Shown: positions 8,002-16,983 of the stretch, piece after piece
Position numbering within the stretch: the stretch's first letter is position 1
How the letters are laid out: each line of letters begins with the position of its first letter
DNA from: Silicimonas sp.
Lineage (GTDB): Bacteria > Pseudomonadota > Alphaproteobacteria > Rhodobacterales > Rhodobacteraceae
NCBI GenBank assembly: GCA_022820365.1
Contig: JAJEFO010000065.1
Coordinates: 1-64,000, forward strand
Reading direction: 5' to 3'
DNA: 64,000 nt
The notes under the pieces: generated by a model
Told to the model about the DNA's origin: nothing
What the model saw: the letters and a program-made list of their open reading frames with translations, nothing else
The model's database searches: none
Position numbers and translations under genes: made by a program

Positions 8002-9546
8002 CTACACTGCGCAAGATGCTTCCCCCGATGCGCGGCCGGGCACTGGCGACGGCAATGCCAACGCTGCAAGTGCCGCTACATCCGCCTCGGTCTTCGCGCT
8101 GGCCGCAATGTATCGATCAGGTCGAACCAGGACGGCGTTCGTGTCGAATCCGGCGAGCGCGGCTGCCAGGGCAGAACCGTCAATGCACCCGACGACCGGG
8201 ACGGTCGCTGCAACTTGGCGGGGCAATGCCCCACGCACGATCAGCGCCGGGTTGAACCCGACCGCATCGTCCAGCAAGCGCCCGTCCTCAAGCACCGGTT
8301 GCGGAAACAACCGTCCCTTGTGCGGCGTGTCTGCAGGGATCAAGCCGCCCACGTCACTGAAACCCAACGGTGGGGAAATGGTTTCCATGCTTGCGACTCC
8401 GGTCTCACCTCGCGACCCCAAGGACAATGTCGACCCCTTGTCCAGCGCGTTGATCAGCCCGCCAAGGCGCATTGCAGTCTCAATGAAGGCCCGCGCATTG
8501 GGTGCGCGCTCCTCCTGATAACTGTCGAGAATGTCGCAACTGACAGCACCCTTGACGCATAGTGCAAGTTTCCAGGCCAGATTTGATGCATCGCGGATTC
8601 CTGCGCACATGCCTTGTCCCATGAAAGGCGGCGTCAAATGCGCGGCATCACCCGCAATCATCAATCGGCCCTTTCGCCAGACCTGTGCGATTTCGGACCG
8701 AAATGTGTAGACCACGCGACGCTCCAATTCCGCGTCACCCGGTTCGATCCAAGGTGCCAGGAACGACCAGACCTGTTCTTCCCTTGTGACATGTTCATCA
8801 GCCTCATCATCTCGCAAAGCGAATTCCCAACGTCTCCGGTTCTTCGGGCTTCGGCAATACGTCATCGGCCGATCAGGACTGCAATACTGGATCGAGTGAT
8901 CCCCAAGATCCGGCCGATCATCCTTCAATAGCACGTCCACGACCAACCAGCGTTGCTTGAACCCGAGGTCAACCATGTCCGAACCGATCACGCCGCGAAC
9001 GAATGACCGTGCTCCGTCGCAGCCGACAACATAGGACGAAGAAAGGGTGCGTGTCTGGCCATTTTGGAGGTTGCGGCACGTCACGATCACATCCCGTCTC
9101 CGGACGTTGACGGAAATCGCTTCCGCATTTGTCAGTACCGACACATTGGGACGCCTCGCCAATTTCTCGCGCAACAGCCTCTCCAGATCAGGCTGGTGAA
9201 AGCGATAACTGGCATGCCACCCTTGTGGCCCGATCTCTTGTGGTCGCGGCCAGTCAAGCAGGAGTTCTCCACCGGGATCGACAAAACGCATGCCGGGATT
9301 GACAATCACCTCTCGGCTCAAGCTTTCGGAAATCCCCGCAGCCTGAAATACCCGCATGATTTCGCCGTCGAAGTGAACAGCCCTTGGCAGGTCGTAAATC
9401 CCGGCCTCGCGATCAACGACGATGGCACTGACGCCGCATTCCGCCAACAAGTTGGCCAATGTAGCGCCGGTCGGGCCAAGACCGACAATGATCACGTCCG
9501 CACGATCGTGACGCCTGCCCGCCTGACTGATGTCTTTCAGGCGCAT
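8002..9546 (-). CDS. FAD-dependent aromatic hydroxylase (MhpA-like)
   Basis: 514-aa class A flavoprotein monooxygenase that adds a hydroxyl to a phenolic ring using NAD(P)H and O2. Features are the dinucleotide-binding VIIVGLGPTGATLANLL (residues 18-34), the VVGCDGARS motif in mid-protein and the FAD ribityl motif IAGDAAHLTPPFMGQGM. Overall layout resembles 3-(3-hydroxyphenyl)propionate hydroxylase. The start at 9546 is chosen because it overlaps the stop of the preceding small gene (ATGCGCCTGA), implying translational coupling; an ATG at 9573 is an alternative. The ring-cleavage dioxygenase at 3.7 kb could act on its product (inference). Confidence 0.88.
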   Translation of the reverse strand: MRLKDISQAGRRHDRADVIIVGLGPTGATLANLLAECGVSAIVVDREAGIYDLPRAVHFDGEIMRVFQAAGISESLSREVIVNPGMRFVDPGGELLLDWPRPQEIGPQGWHASYRFHQPDLERLLREKLARRPNVSVLTNAEAISVNVRRRDVIVTCRNLQNGQTRTLSSSYVVGCDGARSFVRGVIGSDMVDLGFKQRWLVVDVLLKDDRPDLGDHSIQYCSPDRPMTYCRSPKNRRRWEFALRDDEADEHVTREEQVWSFLAPWIEPGDAELERRVVYTFRSEIAQVWRKGRLMIAGDAAHLTPPFMGQGMCAGIRDASNLAWKLALCVKGAVSCDILDSYQEERAPNARAFIETAMRLGGLINALDKGSTLSLGSRGETGVASMETISPPLGFSDVGGLIPADTPHKGRLFPQPVLEDGRLLDDAVGFNPALIVRGALPRQVAATVPVVGCIDGSALAAALAGFDTNAVLVRPDRYIAASAKTEADVAALAALALPSPVPGRASGEASCAV

Positions 9547-9857
9547 CCCGGCGTGCCGTACGGCCGCGGACATTCAAGGAGCGGCGGTGTGTGCGATCCA
9601 TTTTCGGCAACCTCCCACGCCATGTCAGGAAACGGTTCCTGACTCGGTGAAGACTGGCCAAGCCGGGATCGTCGGGAGTATTCCTGCAGGTCAGAGCAGT
9701 CCGACACTTCCCGGCCAATCAAGGCATGGGCTGGCGTTAGCATTGAACCTCTCAAGACGTTCTCCCCGTTAGTAAACCAAACCGCTCGGACGTCGGGATC
9801 TCCTGACAAAGAAGCTAGCGACGCGGCCATAAAATGCAATATTCTTTCCAATTTCAT
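9537..9857 (-). CDS. Small protein of unknown function, coupled to the hydroxylase
   Basis: 106-aa product (MKLERILHFMAASLASLSGD...) that I do not recognise. Its stop overlaps the hydroxylase start by 10 bases (ATGCGCCTGA), and a 7-bp-arm inverted repeat overlaps its own start codon, both arguing that it is a real first gene of the minus-strand operon. The middle (VRAVWFTNGENVLRGSMLTPAHALIG) is faintly like a MbcA/ParS/Xre-type C-terminal domain (W..T.N..L.G..P...L), but this is weak. No signal peptide or membrane helix is seen. Confidence 0.5.
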   Translation of the reverse strand: MKLERILHFMAASLASLSGDPDVRAVWFTNGENVLRGSMLTPAHALIGREVSDCSDLQEYSRRSRLGQSSPSQEPFPDMAWEVAENGSHTPPLLECPRPYGTPGCA

Positions 9858-9874
9858 GAAAAATCGATTTTCAT
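9856..9874. promoter_or_regulatory. Inverted repeat at start of small gene, candidate operator
   Basis: ATGAAAA (9856-9862) and TTTTCAT (9868-9874) are exact complements around ATCGA. The repeat overlaps the start codon of the minus-strand small gene and lies in the divergent region shared with the TAXI gene (9990). A regulator bound here could control both directions (inference). Confidence 0.4.
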
Positions 9875-9989
9875 ATGAGTTGGCGCCTAGACACGGCCAG
9901 AATTGGATGTTTCCGTCAAATGAATCAACGAGCCGCGACAACAATCGTGCCGACAGCCCGCATCGTGGCCACATGACTGGAGCAGAACA

Positions 9990-10922
9990 ATGAACTGCAT
10001 TCGATCACTGCTGACTCTTTGGGCATTCGCATTGACGTTCGGGGGCGCGATCACGTCAGAGGCGGCGGAGCTTCGCATCGGAACGGCAAGCCACGGCGGC
10101 ACGTACTATCCGGTCGGCCAAGCGATCTCGACGCTGGTCGGCAACCATGCTGTGGGATTGACGATGGTACCGGTCGTGACGCAGGGATCGGTCCAGAACG
10201 CGCGGCTAGTGAATTCCGGCGAAGTCGATATCGCAATCACGAACAACAACCTCGCCGTCTTGGCCAACGAGGGCGCCGGTCCATATCGGAGCGACGGCGC
10301 AATGAATCTTCGCGCCATCGGTGCTTTGCATGCCAGCGTGCTGCACATCATGACGCTCGACGGATCCGACATCAACGGAATCCCGGACCTCAAGGGCAAG
10401 CGCATCGCCGTTGGTCCGGAAGGAGGCGGTACCATCCCCTTCCTAGGCCAGGTGCTTGGCCTGCACGGCATGACGATTGACGGCATCACGCCGAGCTTTC
10501 TCTCCCATGCTGACGGTTTCAGCCAACTCGCAGACGGCACCGTCGATGCCGTCTTTGCACTAAGCGGCTATCCCGCTGACGCGGTGATGCAGGCCCAAGC
10601 AAACGCCAAGCTGAGTTTCATTCCGCTGAGCGATGCGATGATGGCCAATGCGCTGGAGAAATATCCCAACTACAACAAGGTGGTCGTGCCGACTGACGTG
10701 TATGGCACCGATGCGGAAGGGTCGCTCTTGAGCGTCAACAACATGCTGATCGTCGGCGCAAGCATGGACGAAGAGACGGCGTATCAGATCACACAGGCAA
10801 TCTACGATCACATGGACGAGTTCCGCGCAAGAAACGTGCATGCACGCCAGATCGATCCGGAGCGGTCCCAGTGGCTCAAGATTCCGCTACACCCGGGTGC
10901 AGAGCGGTATTTCAGGAAGTAG
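9990..10922 (+). CDS. TAXI-family TRAP transporter solute-binding protein
   Basis: 310-aa periplasmic binding protein. A cleavable signal peptide (MNCIRSLLTLWAFALTFGGA, cleavage near EAA) is followed by the TAXI signature LRIGTASHGGTYYPVGQAIS and QGSVQNARLVNSGEVDIAI. LKGKRIAVGPEGGGT and AVFALSGYPADAV are also family-typical. TAXI proteins normally work with a fused 4TM-12TM permease, which is not encoded here; the dctM at 2.4 kb belongs to the DctPQM type. It is divergent from the hydroxylase operon and may supply its substrate. Confidence 0.88.
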   Translation: MNCIRSLLTLWAFALTFGGAITSEAAELRIGTASHGGTYYPVGQAISTLVGNHAVGLTMVPVVTQGSVQNARLVNSGEVDIAITNNNLAVLANEGAGPYRSDGAMNLRAIGALHASVLHIMTLDGSDINGIPDLKGKRIAVGPEGGGTIPFLGQVLGLHGMTIDGITPSFLSHADGFSQLADGTVDAVFALSGYPADAVMQAQANAKLSFIPLSDAMMANALEKYPNYNKVVVPTDVYGTDAEGSLLSVNNMLIVGASMDEETAYQITQAIYDHMDEFRARNVHARQIDPERSQWLKIPLHPGAERYFRK

Positions 10923-11271
10923 GTCGTGACGGAACGGTCTGGGACGAGTCAGCCACCGGCGTGGACACAACTTCTTCCGGCGAGTCCGTAGCCCATGAGC
11001 CGGACACTGGACAAGGTCCTTGCCAGAGGCGTGACGGGCACCGCCCTTGTCTTCAGGCTGACCCACACGCTGAACGTCCCTGACTCATTCCTCCCAGCCC
11101 GCAACTTCCGAGTCCTCCGCCTGCTGATGATGCCGCCATTGCCGTTCCTGACCCGGCCAGCATCGGTCGCCTGTCAAACTTGCTTGCCGACCGCTATACC
11201 CGCATTGCACCGGTCCGCAACATCCGATCCCGACCATACGCGGCCCGTTGAACAAGCACAGGAGTCTACGT
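10923..11271. other. Intergenic region between TAXI gene and cupin
   Basis: About 350 bases. No frame gives a recognisable protein. Only the cupin ribosome-binding site (ACAGGAG, about 11258-11264) can be pointed out at the right end. Confidence 0.5.
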
Positions 11272-11856
11272 ATGGCACGAGAATTCCGCCGGGTCGTGAT
11301 GGGTCATGACGAGCATGGCAAAGCCGTCGTCATCAGCGACACGACCGCCACGCAGTACCTTGAACGCACGAGCCGGCCCGGGGTCCGGTTGACGAACTTT
11401 TGGATCGAGCGCGGCAGTCCCGCTGAATACGACGGCCCGACAGAAACCTGCACCGGCGACTTCGTCCTGCATCCGCCGCCGATGGGCAGCACGTTTCGCT
11501 GCGTCGAGTTTCTGCCGGAAGATCCTGACGCCTTGAAGACCCTCGACGGAAAGGCCGCCTTCGGGGAAATGGGCGCCAGCGCCAATGTCGTTAAAGGTGG
11601 CCGGCATCCCTTCATGCATCGGACTGACTCGCTGGACTATGCCATAGTGCTCACCGGCGAGATCTGGATGATGATGGACGACGAGGCGGACGACCTCCTG
11701 TTGAAAGCCGGTGACGTGCTGATCCAGCGCGGCAACAACCACGCCTGGTCGAACCGCAGTACCGAGCCATGCGTCATCGCTTTCGTGCTGATTGACGGCG
11801 TCACCCAACGTGAAGCGCCGGAAGGCCGACAAAAGGGCATTCCGCGGCAAGGCTGA
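11272..11856 (+). CDS. Cupin-domain protein
   Basis: 194-aa protein with one double-stranded beta-helix. The conserved cupin block GGRHPFMHRTDSLDYAIVLTG (about residues 108-128) carries the His/Asp/Tyr pattern of motif 1. The second motif is LLLKAGDVLIQRGNNHAWSN (about 144-163). Proteins of this type occur beside aromatic catabolic genes as dioxygenase-like or regulatory cupins; the function is unassigned. The start at 11272 is supported by AGGAG eight bases upstream; the ATG at 11248 adds eight atypical residues. A degenerate copy of its C-terminal coding sequence occurs near 15.4 kb. Confidence 0.82.
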   Translation: MAREFRRVVMGHDEHGKAVVISDTTATQYLERTSRPGVRLTNFWIERGSPAEYDGPTETCTGDFVLHPPPMGSTFRCVEFLPEDPDALKTLDGKAAFGEMGASANVVKGGRHPFMHRTDSLDYAIVLTGEIWMMMDDEADDLLLKAGDVLIQRGNNHAWSNRSTEPCVIAFVLIDGVTQREAPEGRQKGIPRQG

Positions 11857-13122
11857 ACTTGGCCAGCCCATCCTGGGCATTCTTGAAGGGCCTGGCCCGG
11901 ATCGCATGCCGCATGCATGACCGGTCGATGCGTTGGTGGAACACGTACGTGACGACGCTGTCTGCCGTCGGTACGTCGGCACTGTCGTGGACGGTTGCCA
12001 AGGCATCTGTTTGCAAACTGCCGCAGCGCCGGCCGAGAATTCCTTCAACCGTGCTCGCTGGTTGCCGACAGTCTGAACGCGAAGGGATGTCCGAACCGGT
12101 TCGGGGTCGGGCGGTCAGGCGATTCATGGCGATCGCCCGTCACGGCTCTCATGTCTTCGGCTGCGACCTGGGTGTCAATGGGCACGGCCTTTGCCCGTTC
12201 CTTCGAACGGTTCGTCGCGGTCTCCATCGCACTTCTCTGCCTTCGAAAACTCGATTACCAGAAAGACTTCGTGATCATGTTTGCTGGCTGCGGCCAATGG
12301 CTCAAAGCCGAGTTCGATACAGGCACATCCGATCATTCACCGATGCAGGTTCGGTCCTCCCGGTAACGACGGACGTGCCGAACGGAAAGTTCGCGCCGGT
12401 TGCCTTCTTCGCGGTCGGCATCGTAGCCGTCAGATCTGTCAATGCGATCCACATCGACGAACGCGATCTGACGACATGCATCGCATGATGCAAACAGAGG
12501 CGCTTCCCGGAGATTCGTGTCGCTGGTGGAATGTCTGGTGAAGGTCGACATGGCGATGTTGATGTTCACAAAGGCGTCAGGACACCTCGTATGCTTGCTT
12601 GACCTTCCACCCGCTGGAAACTTTAGAGATGGCGGAAGACACTGAGGATTAGCACATGCTGGTGGTACAGATTCTCTTCCATCTCAGTGGGATCGGCGGA
12701 TGGCCGCACTGTTCCACCACTGGACCACATGAGGAGATTGTCTGGGCTCCAGATGAACCGACCACATCGCATTGGGGCTTCCCTGGAGCCCTCTTGCAAG
12801 CATCACAGTACAGGAGTCATGCTCTTCCAACGCTCCAGTCGGGAAATCTGCGTTTGACGCCAAGTGTTCAGCCTGCGATGGAATCCATGTCCTCGTGCGA
12901 AAGGATGTCGCTCCTTCGCTGGATCACGAATTCTACGGGCTGTCGCATCACGGCGATCAGTCCCTCTGCAGGGCAGCGGAATTCGAAGTTCGGGAACTTC
13001 GCTGGCTGTTTGGGAGCACGCCAGCAGTCAATGTCGTCACTACGGAAATGTCGCCGTGAACATTGGCCATGTCCGCAAGCTGCAGCGGGCGAGTGGCATC
13101 AACTGAATTCGAGGAAACAGGT
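11857..13122. other. 1.27-kb gene-poor region
   Basis: Open frames up to about 200 codons exist on both strands, but none has a recognisable motif, plausible start signal or believable composition. Small fragments on the minus strand in three different frames between 11.9 and 12.5 kb could be a heavily decayed gene, but I cannot name it. The last 15 bases carry the cytochrome ribosome-binding site (GAGGAAACAG). Confidence 0.5.
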
Positions 13123-13560
13123 ATGAACAAGCGATGCATCGCAGCGGGCGTGATCCTCGCGACAGCGACCGCCGCCTTGGCACATCAGGGCGTTCAAAAT
13201 CCGGCGGTCAAAGCAAGAATGGACGGCATGAGTGCAATCGCCGAAAACTTGAAGACCCTTGGGATGATGGCAAGAGGAGCGACGGAGTTCGACGCAGAGG
13301 CAGCCAGGGCTGCAGCTGCCGCCATCGCAACCCGTGCCGCCGACGTACCGGGACTATTTGAAGCAAGTGAGACCGATCCAATGTCGGAAGCCAAACCGGC
13401 AATATGGATCAATTTCGAGGACTTCAGTGCGAAGGCGTCCGAGCTCGAGAACGTTGCGGTTGGGCTGTCAACTTCCATCACGACCCCGGAAGACCTCGGA
13501 CCGGCAATGGGCAGCCTTGGTGCGAGTTGCAAATCCTGTCACTCGATCTATCGTGAGTAG
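13123..13560 (+). CDS. Cytochrome c' family protein
   Basis: 145-aa periplasmic haem protein. A signal peptide (MNKRCIAAGVILATATAALA) is followed by a predicted four-helix bundle with VKARMDGMSAIAENLKTLG and a C-terminal haem-binding CKSCH (GASCKSCHSIYRE), exactly the cytochrome c' arrangement with the CXXCH near the C-terminus. Such proteins bind NO/CO or act in electron transfer. The start at 13123 has a GAGGA ribosome-binding site. It is separated from the multicopper oxidase by two bases, so they form one operon. Confidence 0.9.
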   Translation: MNKRCIAAGVILATATAALAHQGVQNPAVKARMDGMSAIAENLKTLGMMARGATEFDAEAARAAAAAIATRAADVPGLFEASETDPMSEAKPAIWINFEDFSAKASELENVAVGLSTSITTPEDLGPAMGSLGASCKSCHSIYRE

Positions 13561-13562
13561 AC

Positions 13563-14861
13563 ATGTCGCTATCGAGACGAACATTTCTTGCGACAACGGC
13601 GGCGGCCCTCTTCCCTGCGTGGAGCATGGCCAACACAACGAGGCTTACCGCTGAGCCTGTCGTTGCGCAAATTCTGCCGGAAGGATCAGGCACCACCCCT
13701 TCGCTCGGCTTCAACGGGGGCACGCCAGGTCCGGTTCTCCGGGTCAGGCAGGGGGACGAACTCGTCGTGAATTTCGAAAACCGAACCGGCGAACCTTCGT
13801 CGGTCCACTGGCATGGCATCCGGATCGACAACGCGATGGACGGAGTTCCAGAGCTCACGCAAGATGCAGTCCCTGACGGGGGCGATTTTGAGTATCGATT
13901 CGTGACGCCGGACGCAGGCACCTTCTGGTACCACTCCCACAGCCGTTCCTGGGAACAGGTTGCACGGGGGCTTTACGGGCCGCTGATCGTGGAGGAACGG
14001 AAACCGCCAGATGTTGACGCAGACATCATCGTAATGATCGACGACTGGTGGCTAGAGGAACACGGAGAACTTCGCGACGACTTCGATTCGATGTTCCATT
14101 TCTCCCACGGAGGTCGCTTGGGGAACTACGGGAAGGCAATTGTCTCACAATCTGCCGTACCAAAGGGAGATCGCGTTCGGCTCCGGCTGATCAACACTGC
14201 CAATGCTCGGGTATTTCCCATCGACGTTGGCGGGGTTGAGGGCAACCTTGTCGCTCTGGACGGGATGCCGCTCAAGACAGTGCGGCCCATCGACACGATC
14301 CACCTGGCGCCAGCACAACGTGCAGACATCATCGCTGACGTCACTGGCGACATCGAGTTCAGCTTCTGGACCGGCCAGGAGCACTATCCGTTGGCGACCA
14401 TCAACGTTGAGGGATCGAACCATTCGCCGCGAACATCTCCGATTGCCCCCCTTCCGCCGAACAATGTTGCAACGACCAATGGCGAAGCAGACATGCACGT
14501 GACCTTGAAGATGCAGGGTGGGGCCATGGGAGGGCGGCACCCCGGCGATGACATTTGGTCGTTCAACGGGACCTCAGGAGTGCAGGATAGTCCTTGGTTG
14601 AAATTGCAACGGGGAACGGTTGTGAGGATGACCATGGTGAACGATACGTTTTTTCCACATGGCATTCACCTCCATGGCCATCATTTCTACGAACTGGACG
14701 GCGAAGGATCATTGGGGCCGCTTCGCGATACGTCGCTGGTTGATGCACGGGTCAGCCGAGACATCCTTTGCGTCTTCAACAACCCTGGAAAGTGGCTGTT
14801 GCACTGTCATACGCTCGGACATTCTGTCACCGGCCTAAAGACTTGGGTGGAAGTTGCGTGA
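13563..14861 (+). CDS. Tat-exported multicopper oxidase
   Basis: 432-aa cupredoxin-type oxidase. The N-terminal SRRTFLATTAAALFP is a twin-arginine signal. Copper motifs are HWHG (about residue 82), WYHSHS (about 122), HGIHLHGHHF (about 365-374) and the type-1/type-3 motif HCHTLGH (about 415). These predict T1, T2 and T3 copper sites and oxidation of a substrate or metal with reduction of O2 to water. The axial position after HCHTLGH reads VTGL, that is Leu rather than Met, which usually goes with a higher potential. It is flanked by two c-type cytochromes in the same operon, its likely electron partners. Confidence 0.92.
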   Translation: MSLSRRTFLATTAAALFPAWSMANTTRLTAEPVVAQILPEGSGTTPSLGFNGGTPGPVLRVRQGDELVVNFENRTGEPSSVHWHGIRIDNAMDGVPELTQDAVPDGGDFEYRFVTPDAGTFWYHSHSRSWEQVARGLYGPLIVEERKPPDVDADIIVMIDDWWLEEHGELRDDFDSMFHFSHGGRLGNYGKAIVSQSAVPKGDRVRLRLINTANARVFPIDVGGVEGNLVALDGMPLKTVRPIDTIHLAPAQRADIIADVTGDIEFSFWTGQEHYPLATINVEGSNHSPRTSPIAPLPPNNVATTNGEADMHVTLKMQGGAMGGRHPGDDIWSFNGTSGVQDSPWLKLQRGTVVRMTMVNDTFFPHGIHLHGHHFYELDGEGSLGPLRDTSLVDARVSRDILCVFNNPGKWLLHCHTLGHSVTGLKTWVEVA

Positions 14862-15292
14862 AAGAGCTTTCCGTGGCCTTGGGGCTCTTTGTTTGCCCCA
14901 CCGTCGTCATGGCCGGCCATGAGTTCGACGGTCGGGACATCGACGGAGGACAAGTCCTTTACGAGGAACACTGCGCGTCCTGCCACGGTGCAGACCTTGA
15001 AGGACAACCTAACTGGCAGTCCTTGAACGACGACGGCACCCTCCCTGCCCCGCCACATGATGAGACCGGGCATACGTGGCACCACGACAACCAGTTGCTT
15101 TATGACTACACGGCATTGGGCGGAGAAGGTGCGTTGGCCGAAAGAGGGATCACAAATGTCAAGAGTACCATGCCAGGCTTCGCGGATGTCATGACGGAAG
15201 AGGAAATCTGGAACGTCCTCGCCTACATTCGATCCACTTGGCCCGAGCGCGTTCAGGACATTCAGGCGGGCAGGAACCCGCCGCATCGGTGA
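14858..15292 (+). CDS. Class I-like cytochrome c
   Basis: 144-aa secreted monohaem cytochrome. The GTG at 14858 overlaps the oxidase stop (GTGA), giving MKELSVALGLFVCPTVVMAG as signal peptide. It is followed by GQVLYEEHCASCHGADLEGQPNW (CASCH haem site) and a late TMPGF that supplies the Met axial ligand. A longer in-frame ATG at 14768 would read through the oxidase 3' end and lacks a signal peptide. Coupled to the multicopper oxidase, it is probably an electron donor or acceptor. Confidence 0.88.
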   Translation: MKELSVALGLFVCPTVVMAGHEFDGRDIDGGQVLYEEHCASCHGADLEGQPNWQSLNDDGTLPAPPHDETGHTWHHDNQLLYDYTALGGEGALAERGITNVKSTMPGFADVMTEEEIWNVLAYIRSTWPERVQDIQAGRNPPHR

Positions 15293-15885
15293 ACTTGCTG
15301 GAATGGCAGCTGTTGCTGTCCGCGGCCAGGTTCTTCGACCCGCCCCCTTGAACCAGTGTTCTGTCGTCTCGGTGCGTGGCCTCGTGGACACGTGCATTGC
15401 GCTCGCAACCGCCGCCGCGGGACTCGCCGAGCCGTGCGTCTTTGCCGTCGCGCTGACTGACGGCGTCGCCCTACGCGATGCGCCAGAAGGGCGGACCTTC
15501 GAAGTTGCACCGATGCGAGAAGCTGAAACCTTGGGCAAACCAGCGATCAATTGGATCGGAAGGTGTCGTGCATCCCGTTAGCGAGATCTTGAGCTGCAAA
15601 CGAGTGCCCAGTGCAGCGCGTCTTGCATTCGTTTCCCGAGCCGTCCGGCTCAGATCCATCCTGGAAACTATGCCGGTCTGATACGGAGTTCCGCCCATGC
15701 CTGAAGCCCTGAAAAAAGCGTTCCTCCTGCCTCCGTCGGCAAGCCCTTCGACCAATCGTTTGAGGCAACGACCACTTCCGCGCAGACTTCTTGTTCAGCC
15801 TGATCCAGATCATGACAGTGCAAGACAAAGAGAGACGAAACCTCCTTTGCTGAGTTCAGCATATCTCCTGCGTGTTTGACGATTC
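15293..15885. other. Intergenic region with a cupin relic
   Basis: About 590 bases without an intact gene. The only recognisable content is the cupin-like fragment at 15426-15491. Frames on the minus strand (15471-15828) show no known motif. Confidence 0.5.
15426..15491 (+). pseudogene. Fragment resembling the cupin C-terminus
   Basis: AEPCVFAVALTDGVALRDAP matches the C-terminus of the cupin at 11272 (TEPCVIAFVLIDGVTQREAP), including the following EGR. Upstream nucleotides (about 15400-15425) still resemble the NNHAW coding stretch but in a shifted frame. This is a diverged leftover of a second cupin gene rather than a recent copy. Confidence 0.6.
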
Positions 15886-15962
15886 TGGTCGGAGTGGCGA
15901 GATTCGAACTCACGACCCCTGCCTCCCGAAGACAGTGCTCTACCAGGCTGAGCTACACTCCG
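15886..15962 (-). tRNA. tRNA-Pro(CGG)
   Basis: 77 nt including an encoded CCA. The acceptor CGGAGTG pairs with CACTCCG, followed by A and CCA. The D-arm is GCTC...GAGC and the anticodon stem CTGTC/GGCAG closes loop TTCGGGA with anticodon CGG (plus-strand 15926-15928). The T-loop TTCGAAT is normal. The C1-G72 pair and A73 are typical of bacterial tRNA-Pro. It lies 13 bases downstream of the DMT transporter stop on the same strand. Confidence 0.95.
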
Positions 15963-15975
15963 ACAAATGGCGGAA

Positions 15976-16983
15976 TTACTCCGCTTCGCGTGACTTTGCA
16001 AGGGCTTCGTGGCCCGGTGCCACGCGCTCGATCCGAGCTCGGAGCATGGCGCCGATATTCGGAGAGGTGGCCGCTCCAGGCCTGGTTCGGGTGCGCAAAA
16101 CCGGCGTGTTTTCCGAGCGACCGCCAATACTTTCTCGGATGACAACATAGACGCCGGAAGCGATGATCACGGCAGCACCCAATCCTGTCATGAGATCAGG
16201 CACTTCGGCAAAGAACAGCAAGCCAAGACCCGCACCCCAGATGATCTGCGAATATTGAATCGGCGCAACGGTCGCTGCATCTCCATGCTTGTAGGCGGCA
16301 ATGATGCATAGCCCGCCACCGTACCCGAGAATCGCGACCAGAGCGAAGAGGCCCATGTGCTCGACAGGAACGGGACGATAAACGAAGGGCAGGATCGCGC
16401 CCATCAGCACGACGTTGGTCGTCATCGGGTAAAGCATGAGCACGGCTGCACGCTCCTCGCGTCCGACCTTCCGAGTGATGACCGAGACCAGCGCGCTTCC
16501 AGCGGCAGCGGTGAGCGCTGCAACGTGTCCCGCAGTGAGCGGTTCAATGCCAGGGCGCAGAACGATGAGCACGCCCGCAAGACCGAGCAGGACGGCAGCC
16601 CAACGATGGACACCGACCCGTTCGCCCAGCACCGGAATGGACATGATGGTGATCAGAAACGGGGCAGCAAAGATGAATGCGTACACTTGGGCGATCGGCA
16701 GGACAGTAAACGCAAAGATCGCGGAAGCGCCGGTCGCGACAGCCGCAGCCGTTCGCAAGACCACCCAACCCGGATTGCGCGGCCTGAGCGTACCCACTTC
16801 CCTGTCGCGCAGAAGCAGGAGCGTGGCGAAAGGGAAACTGAGCAGGACGCTGAAAAACAGGATCTGGAATGCCGCATAGCCGCCACCAAGGAACTTGATT
16901 ACGGCGTCATGCGTCGAAAACGCGGCAAAGCCCAGTATTGCAAAAAGGACACCGCGGAGATTGGCTTGCCGGGCGTCGCTCAA
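15976..16983 (-). CDS. DMT-superfamily (EamA) transporter
   Basis: 335-aa inner-membrane protein with ten predicted hydrophobic helices arranged as two EamA repeats (about residues 8-140 and 150-288). The second repeat has the typical [29 protein letters not shown] and [11 protein letters not shown]. Family members export metabolites or amino acids; the substrate is unknown. A charged tail follows the last helix. Its ATG overlaps the leuB stop (16980-16983, ATGA), so it is translated with leuB, which suggests but does not prove a link to branched-chain metabolism. Confidence 0.88.
   Translation of the reverse strand: MSDARQANLRGVLFAILGFAAFSTHDAVIKFLGGGYAAFQILFFSVLLSFPFATLLLLRDREVGTLRPRNPGWVVLRTAAAVATGASAIFAFTVLPIAQVYAFIFAAPFLITIMSIPVLGERVGVHRWAAVLLGLAGVLIVLRPGIEPLTAGHVAALTAAAGSALVSVITRKVGREERAAVLMLYPMTTNVVLMGAILPFVYRPVPVEHMGLFALVAILGYGGGLCIIAAYKHGDAATVAPIQYSQIIWGAGLGLLFFAEVPDLMTGLGAAVIIASGVYVVIRESIGGRSENTPVLRTRTRPGAATSPNIGAMLRARIERVAPGHEALAKSREAE

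Noticed and set aside
12656-13126. 156-codon plus frame and overlapping 95-codon frame before the cytochrome c' gene
   Set aside because: Neither has a ribosome-binding site, domain or believable composition; the longer one runs into the cytochrome ribosome-binding site.
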